Both the position numbers and the translations under genes were made by a program. Below the pieces are notes generated by a model. It saw nothing but the letters and a program-made list of their open reading frames with translations. It was not told where the DNA came from and ran no database searches. A stretch of 64,000 bases of DNA, taken from positions 62,001 to 126,000 of the forward strand of contig JAEUGY010000103.1 in assembly GCA_016794625.1 (NCBI GenBank), in the 5' to 3' direction. Source of the DNA: Opitutaceae bacterium (GTDB lineage Bacteria; Verrucomicrobiota; Verrucomicrobiia; Opitutales; Opitutaceae). Of this stretch, positions 51,308 through 59,615 are shown piece by piece; within the stretch, counting starts at the first letter, position 1, and each line of letters opens with the position of its first letter.

Positions 51308-52681
51308 ATGTCTCCCCCCGACTCGCCTTCCTCCGCCAAACAGAATCGCAAACTGGGTGCCGTCCTTGTCACCGCCTTCCTTGGATGGATGTTTGATGGC
51401 CTAGAAATGGGCATTTTTCCGCTCATTGCCCGGCCCGCCCTGCAATCAATGCAGGCCGCCCACGGCCTGGGGACGACCGACGCGTTTGTCGGCGTCTGGA
51501 TGGGTTACGTCACCGCCGCCTTCCTGCTCGGCGCGGCCGCCGGGGGCATTGTCTTCGGCTGGCTGGGCGACAAAATCGGCCGGGTCCGGGCGATGGCCAT
51601 CAGCATCCTTTGTTACTCGCTGTTCACCGGGCTGGTCTATTTCGCCACCGAACCGTGGCATTTGCTCGTGACTCGATTCATCGCCGCGCTGGGCATGGGC
51701 GGCGAGTGGTCCTTGGGCGTGGCGTTGGTCATGGAGGTCTGGCCCGAGAAGCACCGCCCCTGGCTCGCCGGCATCATCGGAGCGGCCGCCAATGTCGGCT
51801 TCGCCCTCATCGCCGTGATCGGCCTGTTTGTGCAGGTGACCGTCGACTCGTGGCGCTGGGTGGCCCTGGTCGGCGCGGCCCCGGCGTTTCTGACGTTTTT
51901 CGTGCGTATCTTCGTTCCGGAATCCGAACGCTGGCAGGAAAGCCAGAAGTCCGTGGTCAAGAACCACCCGTTGCGCGAAGTGCTCCGGCCACCCCTGCTC
52001 CGCTCGACCGTGCTGGCCACGGTGCTGGCCTCGGTCGCTTTGATCGGAACCTGGGGCTCCGTCCAGTGGCTGCCCCTTTGGGCCGACAAGATGGCGCAGG
52101 AACAGGGCGTGCGCGACGCCCTGAAGGAATCCGGCATCGCCCCCGAAGCCGTGGCAGCCAGTGTGGCCACCGCCTCACCCGCAGTGCTGGCGCGCGCCAA
52201 AGAGCTGAAGGATCACAACGCCAAGGCCTATACTCAGGTTAATTCCGCCTTGGGCGCGGTTCTGGGTTGCATCCTCGGCGGCTGGCTGGGGGGAAAACTC
52301 GCGCGGCGTCACGGCTACTTTGCGCTCTGTCTGCTTTCTCTCATCACGTGCGCCTGGTTGTTCCGCGGTTTCTCGACCTACAGCGGCACGTTCCTCGCCC
52401 TGACGTTCGCAGTCGGCGGCGTCACCGCCGCGTTCTACGGGTGGTTCCCCCTCTACCTGCCGGAGCTGTTTCCCACCCGGGTGCGGGCCACGGGTCAGGG
52501 TCTGTCGTTCAATGCCGGCCGGATCCTCGCGGCCGTGGGAGCCCTGCAGATGGGCGCGTTGATGCAGCATTTTCAGGGTGACTACGCCCAGGCCGGCGCC
52601 GTCATCACGTTGATCTACCTGGTCGGTCTGATCGTCATCTGGATCGCTCCGGAAACCCGCGGAAAAGCGCTTCCGTCCTGA
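51308..52681 (+). CDS. MFS transporter (AAHS/sugar-acid type)
   Basis: The 457-aa product has twelve predicted helices. Helix 1 reads 'VTAFLGWMFDGLEMGIFPL', with the Asp-Gly pair common in AAHS and MHS transporters. The loop 2-3 signature is 'GWLGDKIGRVRAM', and the second-half signature is 'YLPELFPTRVRATGQGLSFNAGR'. It probably imports an organic acid or sugar acid with protons across the inner membrane, in line with the CoA-transferase in this locus. A soluble insert of about 50 aa with Ala/Lys-rich helices lies between helices 7 and 8. Its stop codon overlaps the next start (TGATG). Confidence 0.93.
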   Translation: MSPPDSPSSAKQNRKLGAVLVTAFLGWMFDGLEMGIFPLIARPALQSMQAAHGLGTTDAFVGVWMGYVTAAFLLGAAAGGIVFGWLGDKIGRVRAMAISILCYSLFTGLVYFATEPWHLLVTRFIAALGMGGEWSLGVALVMEVWPEKHRPWLAGIIGAAANVGFALIAVIGLFVQVTVDSWRWVALVGAAPAFLTFFVRIFVPESERWQESQKSVVKNHPLREVLRPPLLRSTVLATVLASVALIGTWGSVQWLPLWADKMAQEQGVRDALKESGIAPEAVAASVATASPAVLARAKELKDHNAKAYTQVNSALGAVLGCILGGWLGGKLARRHGYFALCLLSLITCAWLFRGFSTYSGTFLALTFAVGGVTAAFYGWFPLYLPELFPTRVRATGQGLSFNAGRILAAVGALQMGALMQHFQGDYAQAGAVITLIYLVGLIVIWIAPETRGKALPS

Positions 52682-53754
52682 TGAAAACGCCCCCGCCGCT
52701 GCCTTTCACGTTCCCCGCCACCGAGCGTCCCGATCCCACGGTGGTGCGATGGGGCATCATCGGCTGCGGGGACGTCACCGAGGTGAAGAGCGGCCCGGGC
52801 TTCCGGCTGGCCGAGGGCTCGCGGCTGGTCGCAGTCATGCGACGGAACGGCGCGCTGGCCGCCGACTACGCGCGTCGTCATGGCGTGCCGCGGTGGTATG
52901 ACCGCGCGGAGGCCCTCATCGCCGACCCGGAGGTGGACGCGGTCTATATCGCGACGCCTCCTGACTCGCACGAAAGTTACGCCCTGCAAGTCGCCGCCGC
53001 GGGCAAACCCGCCTACGTGGAAAAGCCGATGGCGCGCTCCACCGTGGAATGCGACCGCATGGTCGCCGCCTTCCACGCGCGCGGGGTGCCGCTCTACGTG
53101 GCGTACTACCGGCGGGGGCTGCCCCGTTTCCTCCAGGTTAAACGCTGGATCGACGCCGGGGCGATCGGGCAGCTAACGGGCGTCGACTACCACTTCGCCT
53201 CCGCCGCCCACCGTTCCCAGGCCGGGTGGCGCACGGACGTGCGGTCGGCCGGGGCTGGTTTGTTTCTCGATCTGGGTTCGCACGCCCTCGACTTGCTCGA
53301 CTTTTTTCTCGGCCCGCTCGACCAGGCCCGGGGCACGGCGGCCAACCGCGCCACTCCGCAGGATGCGGAGGACAGCGTCGCCCTGCAATTCTCCGCCCGG
53401 GGCGTGCTCGGGGTGGCCAGCTGGAATTTCGCCTCCGGGGTCGCCCGCGATCTCTGCCGCATCACGGGCACGGACGGCTGCATTGAGTATTCAACCTTCG
53501 ACAACGTTCCCGTCCGTCTGACCACCGCCCAGGGCACCGAATCGGTGGAGATCCCTCATCCGCCGCACGTGCAGCAGCCGCTCATCCAGCAGGTGGTCCA
53601 CGATCTCCTGGGCCGCGACCGCTGTCCGAGCACCGGCGTATCCGCCCGTCGGACCTCCCAGGTCATGGATGCCGCCCTGACCAGCTACTACGGAGACCGC
53701 ACGGGAGCGTTCTGGGACCACCCCGCCACCTGGCCGGGTCGGCGCGCCCACTAA
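52681..53754 (+). CDS. Gfo/Idh/MocA family oxidoreductase
   Basis: The 357-aa product has an N-terminal Rossmann fold ('WGIIGCGDVTEVK', 'AVYIATPPDSH') and the family hallmark 'YVEKPMARS' with the catalytic Lys. The C-terminal alpha/beta domain has 'GAGLFLDLGSHALDLLDFFLG', holding the Asp and His that act on the sugar. Members oxidise or reduce sugars and glycosides with NAD(P), often at C3. No export signal is seen, so it works in the cytoplasm after MFS import. It overlaps the MFS stop by one base and ends the rightward gene set. Confidence 0.93.
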   Translation: MKTPPPLPFTFPATERPDPTVVRWGIIGCGDVTEVKSGPGFRLAEGSRLVAVMRRNGALAADYARRHGVPRWYDRAEALIADPEVDAVYIATPPDSHESYALQVAAAGKPAYVEKPMARSTVECDRMVAAFHARGVPLYVAYYRRGLPRFLQVKRWIDAGAIGQLTGVDYHFASAAHRSQAGWRTDVRSAGAGLFLDLGSHALDLLDFFLGPLDQARGTAANRATPQDAEDSVALQFSARGVLGVASWNFASGVARDLCRITGTDGCIEYSTFDNVPVRLTTAQGTESVEIPHPPHVQQPLIQQVVHDLLGRDRCPSTGVSARRTSQVMDAALTSYYGDRTGAFWDHPATWPGRRAH

Positions 53755-53946
53755 GCGGGGGCCCAGCCATGGGGCGAATACCCCCCGGGGAATCTCCGGT
53801 CCCCGGCATCAGGGACGCGCCGAACGCGTCGCATGCCAACGGTATTGATCCAGCTGGAGGTCGGCCGCACGGACGACTCCACACGGCCACTACACCCTCG
53901 TAGCCGGCCGGTTTTTGGGGAGGAACAAAATTCGCGCCGGTCAATC

Positions 53947-53963
53947 TTCCGGTTTTACCGGAA
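53947..53963. promoter_or_regulatory. Operator-like palindrome 1 upstream of the glycoconjugate operon
   Basis: TTCCGG and CCGGAA flank a 5-nt TTTTA centre (53947-53963), a perfect inverted repeat. It lies 108 bp before the start of the outer-membrane protein gene and about 24 bp (centre to centre) from the second palindrome. Confidence 0.45.
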
Positions 53964-53971
53964 CTTTCGGT

Positions 53972-53987
53972 GTAACGAATTCGTTAC
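53972..53987. promoter_or_regulatory. Operator-like palindrome 2 upstream of the glycoconjugate operon
   Basis: GTAACGAATTCGTTAC is a perfect 16-bp palindrome, 84 bp before the first gene of the operon. Its size and even symmetry fit a dimeric repressor site. No regulator gene is adjacent. Confidence 0.5.
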
Positions 53988-54071
53988 GCGCTGGTCATTG
54001 CGCGGAACGGAAGGGATCGCGACAACGCAGCCACTCCAGACCGGCTTCTCGCCGGCGCGGGCTCTCGCGAC

Positions 54072-55844
54072 ATGCTTGCATCCCATCCGTATCTCGTTCC
54101 TCTGTACCGGCTCCACGCTCGCCTCGCCGCCGGTGTCCTCCTGCTGGGTTGGCTCGCCTCCGCCGCGCACGGCGCGGAAAACACCCTCGACCAGGTGTCG
54201 CCCGGGCATTGGGTGGAAGTGGCCGGTGCGATCACGTCCAAAGGCGCCTTGGTCGGCAAGGTGGAGGAAGCAGTCCGGGAACCGGGGGACGAGGCGTCCA
54301 AGTACGAAATCAGCGCTCCGGTCGAGCGGGCGGATGCTGAGACCATCACCGTTTTGGGGCTCACCTTCACGGTGACGGCGGACACGACCTTCGAGTCGCT
54401 CCAGCACCAGGCCACATCGCGTTTTGTTCCGGCGGCCGGAGACTGGGTTCGACTCAAGCTGCGCCGCCGGTCCGACGGCAGCCCTCGCCTCCGCGCCGTC
54501 CGCCGGATCGAGGCGCGCGACCGCTTCAAGGTGATCGGCGAAGTCGCAGCCATCAACCCGCGGGAGCGTCAGCTCGAAATCGGCGGGGTCCATCTGCGTT
54601 TTGCGCGCACCGTCGATGTCGAACTGCTCTCCGCCACGACAGGTCCCATGAACACCTTCCTTGCGGACGATCAGAAAGGGGTTCCGCTGAGCATCCGACT
54701 GGGAAACCAGCTCAGGCTCGGCGGACAGGTCTCGCTGGGGGGAGAATCGCAGGACGAATTTGACCTCAATGGGACCCGCCACCGCGACCGCACCGAACAC
54801 GAGATCCAGGGCAAGCTGGACGCACTGTGGACCTTCACGGGAGGCGACTACGTGCTGGGCGAGCTGTCCTTCGGACGGGAGGATACGCGGCGTCAGCGCG
54901 GAGTGGATTCGCACGAAAACACACTCGAGGTCACCCGTGCCTTCGCCGCCTTTCGCGCCGGCGAACAAACGCAGGTCGTGATCGGCCGGCAGGACTTCGA
55001 GGAAGAGCGGGAGTGGCTCTTCGACGAGGTGCTCGATGGGGTCCGCCTGGTGCGCCAGCACGGGGCGTTTGAGACCGAAGGGGGTCTGGCCACCGGCCGC
55101 ACCGTCGCGGCCAAGGAAAATTCGCTGGAAAAGACCGGGCTCGCCTATGCCTTGTCCCGGTGGCAGGTCGCCCCCCACTGGAAGGTCTCCGGCTACGTGC
55201 TGCACCGGGAGGACTCGGCGGCGGACTTCTCCCTGACGCTGTTCGGACTCCGGAGTTTTCAGCGTCCGAAGCGTGGTTTCGGTCACTGGCTGGAACTGAG
55301 CGGCGCACATGGCTCCGAACTGGGCCGGTCCATCGACGGCTATGCTCTCGAAGGCGGGCTTTCCTACGGCTTCGACGCCCCGCTTCGTCCCACGATCGCC
55401 GCCGGGGTGGCGCATGGCAGCGGGCGGAGTCAGCGCAGCGGCCGGCAGGGCTACCGCCAGAGTGGTTTGCAGGACAACAACGACAAGCTCGGGGGCGTCA
55501 CGAGCATCCGCTACTACGGCGAGCTCTTCGACCCGGAGCTTTCCAACCTGACCATCGCCACGCTCGCTGGGTCGGTGCGCCTGCTCTCCTCACTTTCTCT
55601 CTCGGCGCTCTGGCACCGGTATCAAAAAGACGAGGTCGGCGGCGGCCTGGTGGATACGGGTCTTCGCGTGGACCCGAATCTCACGCACCGCGCCTTGGGC
55701 GACGAACTGGACCTGGTGCTGGGCTACCGCCTGCGGCGCAGTGTCACGGTCGAAGTGATCGCCGCACGTTTCTGGGCGGACCGCGGCTACACCGCCACCG
55801 CCGACGCCACGCTGCTCGAGGTCTCCACCCGCTTCTCGTTCTGA
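54072..55844 (+). CDS. Outer-membrane beta-barrel protein with DUF5666-like N-terminus (alginate-export-like)
   Basis: The 590-aa product has a signal peptide (about 1-35, 'LLGWLASAAHGAEN'). A DUF5666-like region follows (about 45-180, 'WVEVAGAITSKGALVGKVEE'). From about residue 215 come alternating amphipathic strands up to a terminal Phe ('LLEVSTRFSF'), as in outer-membrane barrels; the order resembles alginate-export (AlgE-type) porins. It may let a polysaccharide or glycolipid cross the outer membrane. It is first in the operon, 2 bp before the MurG-like glycosyltransferase gene. Family assignment is by pattern only. Confidence 0.78.
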   Translation: MLASHPYLVPLYRLHARLAAGVLLLGWLASAAHGAENTLDQVSPGHWVEVAGAITSKGALVGKVEEAVREPGDEASKYEISAPVERADAETITVLGLTFTVTADTTFESLQHQATSRFVPAAGDWVRLKLRRRSDGSPRLRAVRRIEARDRFKVIGEVAAINPRERQLEIGGVHLRFARTVDVELLSATTGPMNTFLADDQKGVPLSIRLGNQLRLGGQVSLGGESQDEFDLNGTRHRDRTEHEIQGKLDALWTFTGGDYVLGELSFGREDTRRQRGVDSHENTLEVTRAFAAFRAGEQTQVVIGRQDFEEEREWLFDEVLDGVRLVRQHGAFETEGGLATGRTVAAKENSLEKTGLAYALSRWQVAPHWKVSGYVLHREDSAADFSLTLFGLRSFQRPKRGFGHWLELSGAHGSELGRSIDGYALEGGLSYGFDAPLRPTIAAGVAHGSGRSQRSGRQGYRQSGLQDNNDKLGGVTSIRYYGELFDPELSNLTIATLAGSVRLLSSLSLSALWHRYQKDEVGGGLVDTGLRVDPNLTHRALGDELDLVLGYRLRRSVTVEVIAARFWADRGYTATADATLLEVSTRFSF

Positions 55845-55846
55845 CG

Positions 55847-57178
55847 ATGAATCTCCCTCCCAACGCCGTCATCCCGTTTCCTTCCGCCGCCGAGGTCGCC
55901 CGGCCGAGTCGTCCATCTCCCGCCGCCAGCTCGCCTTCCTGGGGGGCGCCGCGTCCCGACCCTCGGAACCGGCAGCGTCCGGTGCGCGTCCTGACGTACA
56001 GTCATGACTCCTACGGATTGGGTCACCTGCGACGCAGCATCACCCTCGCCTCGGCGCTCGTGCAGCGTTCGCCCCAGGTGCACGTGCTCTGTCTGACCGG
56101 CTCGCCGGTGCCCGACCTCTTCGATCTGCCAGAGCGCTGCGAACTGGTGAAAATCCCGGCGATTGGCAAAGGGGAGAATGGCCAGTACATCTCGCGCCGG
56201 CTGCCTATTTCCTTCGGCGAGATCGCCAGCCTGCGGAGCGATCTGATCAGTGCGACGGTCCGCGCCTTCCGTCCGGACCTGCTGCTGGTCGACCACACCG
56301 CCACGGGTCCCGGGGATGAACTGCTGCCCGTGTTGCGCCGGGTCTGTCACGAATCTTTCAACACACGCATCGTCCTCGGTCTGCGCGATGTGCTCGACTC
56401 GCGCGAACGCTCCCGCGAGGAGCTCCGGGTCAAGGGGACCTTTGCCGCGATCCGCGCTTCGTACGACGACGTCTTCATCTACGGCCAGCGCGAGGTCTTT
56501 GATACGGTGGAGGAATACGACTTTCCCGACGACATCGCCCAGAAGACGCTGTTTGTCGGTCCGGTCGTGCCGCGCTCCGCCCGGCGTTCGGGCGCTCGGC
56601 GTCCCCACGGTGGCATCCCGCACGTGGTCGTCACCGCCGGAGGAGGCGAGGATGGATACCCGCTGCTGCGTGGCGTGGTCGCCGCTCTGCGCGGACCGCT
56701 GCGCCGCGAGGCCGTGTCCGTGACGGTGGTGGCCGGTCCCATGATGCCCGAGCCCTCGAGCAGCGCCCTGCGGCGCGCCGTCCAGGGGGATCCGCGGATC
56801 ACGCTCCTGCGCAGTTGCTCGCAGATGCAGGCCTTGCTGGACACGGCCGACCTGGTCGTCGGCATGGGGGGATACAACACGGTTTACGAGACCCTGGCCC
56901 GGGGTGTCGCCTTGCTGGTCCTGCCCCGTCGGCGCCCGCGCGCCGAACAATGGGAACGCGCCTGTCGTCTGCAGGCCTCCGGCCATCTCGGTGTGCTCGG
57001 CGAAGATCAGGTGGGCGACGCCCATCGGGTCGGCGACGCACTTCGGCGCATGCTGCGGGAGCCTCCGCAGCCTTCCTTCGCCCTCCGGTTCGACGGGGCC
57101 GAGGTCGCCGCCCGTCTCTGCCTTGGCCATCCGGCTTCCGGTGTCGGCCTCGGTGCCGCGACCGCCGCCGCTGTCTGA
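55847..57178 (+). CDS. MurG-like predicted glycosyltransferase (COG4671 type)
   Basis: The 443-aa product has a Pro-rich N-terminus of about 45 aa. A GT-B fold follows with 'VLTYSHDSYGLGHLRRSITLASAL' in pattern (the GHLRR loop), 'RPDLLLVDHTATGPGDELL', 'HVVVTAGGGEDG', 'VVAGPMMP' and the donor-site segment 'GMGGYNTVYETLARGVALLVLPRRRPRAEQ'. The last matches MurG/GT28-type donors ('GG.NT..E......P.V..P......EQ'). The acceptor is unknown. It starts 2 bp after the barrel gene stop and is followed by two GT4 genes. Confidence 0.88.
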   Translation: MNLPPNAVIPFPSAAEVARPSRPSPAASSPSWGAPRPDPRNRQRPVRVLTYSHDSYGLGHLRRSITLASALVQRSPQVHVLCLTGSPVPDLFDLPERCELVKIPAIGKGENGQYISRRLPISFGEIASLRSDLISATVRAFRPDLLLVDHTATGPGDELLPVLRRVCHESFNTRIVLGLRDVLDSRERSREELRVKGTFAAIRASYDDVFIYGQREVFDTVEEYDFPDDIAQKTLFVGPVVPRSARRSGARRPHGGIPHVVVTAGGGEDGYPLLRGVVAALRGPLRREAVSVTVVAGPMMPEPSSSALRRAVQGDPRITLLRSCSQMQALLDTADLVVGMGGYNTVYETLARGVALLVLPRRRPRAEQWERACRLQASGHLGVLGEDQVGDAHRVGDALRRMLREPPQPSFALRFDGAEVAARLCLGHPASGVGLGAATAAAV

Positions 57179-57210
57179 TCTCTCTCCCGCCCTCAACCCT
57201 CCCGCCCACC

Positions 57211-58455
57211 ATGCATGTCGGTTACGTCCTGAAGAAATTCCCTCGTCTCTCCGAGACGTTCATCCTCAACGAAATCCTCGAACTGGAACGCCAAGGCACG
57301 GAAGTCACGGTGTTCTCGCTGAACCGGCCCGACGATGGGGTGTTTCACGCGGCGCTCGCGCAGCTGCGGCGGCCGGTGATTTACCTCCCGTCCCGCAAGC
57401 CCGAAGCGTGGTTGCAAACCCTGCGCCAGGAGCTGCCCGCTCTGCGGTCCGCCGCGGCCCCGCTGTTCCGGGAGTTCGAAGACTTGCTCACCGCCGGCCG
57501 TCCCGACGTATGGTCCGTGCTGGGCTGGGGCATCGACCTGGCCTGTCTGGCGCGTCAGCGCGGGATCCAGCACTTCCACGCCCACTTTGCCACGGTCTCG
57601 GCCTACGTGGCCCGCACCGCCCACGCTCTGACGGGCATCCCGTTCAGCGTGACCTGTCACGCCAAGGACATCTACCGGGAGGGCATCGTACCGGCCCAGT
57701 TCCAGAGTCTGCTCGCGGATTCCGCGTTCGTCGTCACGGTCTGCGAGGCGAACCGGCAGTGGATCCGTTCCCGGCTGGCGGGGGAGTCCGGCCTCGATGT
57801 CCGGGTGCTCTACAATGGAGTGGATACAAAGCTGTTCCGCCCCGAGCCCGCCCGCGCCCCGTCCGAGCCCACGTTGCTGTCCGTCGGGCGGCTGGTGGAA
57901 AAGAAGGGCTTCAAACTGCTGATCGACGCCCTCGCCTTGCTGGCGGACGCGGGCCTTCGGCCGCGCTGCCGGCTGGTGGGTGATGGCGAAGACCGCGCCA
58001 AACTGATCGCCCACGCCGCCGCCCGGGGGGTGACTCACCTGGAATTCATGGGCATGCGCACGCACGGCGAGGTCCGTACGCTGATGACGGAATCCACGTT
58101 GATGGTGCTGCCCTGCATCATCGGCGAGGACGGCAATCGAGACGCCCTGCCCACGGTGCTGCTGGAGGCTCTTGCTTCGGGGCTGCCCGCGGTGAGCACG
58201 CCGATCGGTGGCATCGAGGAAATCATTGACCACGAGCGAACCGGGCTGCTCGTCGCCCCCGGCGACGCCATGGCTCTCGCTGCCGCCATCGCCCGCGTCC
58301 TGCGCAACCCCGACCTGGCCGTCTCTTTCGCCCGCGCGGGACGGATCGCCGCCGAAAAGCGTTTCGATCTTCAGACCAACGTTGCCACGCTCGCCGGATG
58401 GCAGGCCGCCGCCGGCGCCGGTTCGAGGCAACGCGCCCGGGAGACCGTGGCATGA
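57211..58455 (+). CDS. GT4 family glycosyltransferase
   Basis: The 414-aa GT-B enzyme starts 'VGYVLKKFPRLSETFILNEI', a signature of exopolysaccharide GT4 enzymes (AmsK/WcaL-like). It has 'HFHAHFATVSAYVA', 'VTCHAKDIY' and 'VLYNGVDTKLF', then donor-side 'LLSVGRLVEKKGF' and the EX7E element in 'DALPTVLLEALASGLPAVSTPIGGIEEI'. It retains configuration and uses a nucleotide sugar. Its stop codon overlaps the next start (ATGA), so the two glycosyltransferases are coupled. Confidence 0.93.
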   Translation: MHVGYVLKKFPRLSETFILNEILELERQGTEVTVFSLNRPDDGVFHAALAQLRRPVIYLPSRKPEAWLQTLRQELPALRSAAAPLFREFEDLLTAGRPDVWSVLGWGIDLACLARQRGIQHFHAHFATVSAYVARTAHALTGIPFSVTCHAKDIYREGIVPAQFQSLLADSAFVVTVCEANRQWIRSRLAGESGLDVRVLYNGVDTKLFRPEPARAPSEPTLLSVGRLVEKKGFKLLIDALALLADAGLRPRCRLVGDGEDRAKLIAHAAARGVTHLEFMGMRTHGEVRTLMTESTLMVLPCIIGEDGNRDALPTVLLEALASGLPAVSTPIGGIEEIIDHERTGLLVAPGDAMALAAAIARVLRNPDLAVSFARAGRIAAEKRFDLQTNVATLAGWQAAAGAGSRQRARETVA

Positions 58456-59615
58456 ACCGTCCACGCGTCGCCTACCTCTCGTCCGATCCGGGCATTCCTC
58501 CCGACTCCTCCAAGGGTGCCTCGGTCCACTTCCGCGAACTCGCCGCGGCGTTTGCGCGGATCGGCGTGGACCTCGATGTGTTCCTCGCCCGGGAGGGAGA
58601 CGTTTCCGGCTTCCTGCCGCATCAGGCCCGCACCGTGCCGACTCCGCGCGGGGCGGGCGTCGAGGGCGAAGTCCTGCAGATCGCGCACGCCTCCGCCTTG
58701 CTCGCCGCGCTGCGTGCCTCCGGTCCTCACGTGGCGGTCTACGAACGTCTTTCGTTGTTCGGGCTGGCCGGCACGGTCTACGCCCGTTCCCTGGGCATCC
58801 CCCATCTGGTCGAGGTCAACGCACCGCTTTGGCGGGAGGCCGCCGCCTTTCGCGGTCTGGTCCTGCACGACAGCGCCCGGGGGATCTGTCTGGATGTGGT
58901 GCGCAGCGCGGACCGGGTTCTCGCCGTCTCCCACGCCCTCGCCGACGAACTGGCGGACGCCGGCGTGCGCCGCGATCGACTTGAAGTTCTGGGCAACGGA
59001 GCCGATCTCTCGCGGTTCCGACGCGCCACCGCGGCACCCAAACCCGCCTGCCTGCGCGGTCGGCCGACGCTTCTGTTCCTCGGTTCGCTCAAGCCGTGGC
59101 ACGGGCTGCCCTTTCTTCTCGAGGGCTTTCGGGCGCTGCGGGCGACGCGGGACTGCGGTCTGTGGATTGTAGGAGACGGCCCGGGTCGCGACCTCGCCCT
59201 CGCCGCCGCCCGGCAGCATCCGCAGGACATCGTGGTCCACGGCGCGGTGCCGCACGAGGAGGTGCCGGGCATCCTCAAGGCGGCCGATGTGGTGGTCGCT
59301 CCTTACACGGCGGATTCGCCGCTCTATTTTTCGCCTCTCAAAATCGTCGAGGCGGTCGCCGCCGGGCGTCCCGTGCTCGCCAGCCGGGTTCCGTGCGTCG
59401 TGGAAACACTCGGAGGCGGGGACCTGCCGGGACTGTTCCGGACGGACGATGTGCGCGATTTCGTCGCCGCCGCCCAGCGGACGATGACCGACGGAGTGCT
59501 CGCACCCGACGCTCTCGTTGCCCAGCTGGATTGGGAGCAGAAGGCCGCTCGCATCGCCGGGTGGATGGGGGTGGAGTGTGCTTCGGGTTCTCTCCTTGAG
59601 GCCGCCCATGTCTAA
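58452..59615 (+). CDS. GT4 family glycosyltransferase, second in the operon
   Basis: The 387-aa GT-B enzyme opens with 'RVAYLSSDPGIPPDSSKGASVHFREL', typical of GT4 acceptor domains. 'PHLVEVNAPLWREAA', 'VLAVSHALADEL' and 'VLGNGADLSRF' follow; the donor side shows 'LLFLGSLKPWHGL' and the EX7E-type 'SPLKIVEAVAAGRPVLAS'. Acceptor and donor are unknown. It differs clearly from the neighbour at 57211, so the product likely carries at least three distinct glycosyl residues. It overlaps the ABC exporter gene by 8 bp. Confidence 0.92.
   Translation: MNRPRVAYLSSDPGIPPDSSKGASVHFRELAAAFARIGVDLDVFLAREGDVSGFLPHQARTVPTPRGAGVEGEVLQIAHASALLAALRASGPHVAVYERLSLFGLAGTVYARSLGIPHLVEVNAPLWREAAAFRGLVLHDSARGICLDVVRSADRVLAVSHALADELADAGVRRDRLEVLGNGADLSRFRRATAAPKPACLRGRPTLLFLGSLKPWHGLPFLLEGFRALRATRDCGLWIVGDGPGRDLALAAARQHPQDIVVHGAVPHEEVPGILKAADVVVAPYTADSPLYFSPLKIVEAVAAGRPVLASRVPCVVETLGGGDLPGLFRTDDVRDFVAAAQRTMTDGVLAPDALVAQLDWEQKAARIAGWMGVECASGSLLEAAHV

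Larger units (their letters stand above)
53755..54071. other. Intergenic region before the glycoconjugate operon
   Basis: These 317 bp follow the Gfo/Idh gene. They hold GC-rich short inverted repeats without T-tracts near 53760-53820 and two operator-like palindromes at 53947-53987, listed separately. I see no convincing ORF and no RNA gene. The part from about 53930 is AT-richer and is the likely promoter region of the downstream operon. Confidence 0.6.
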
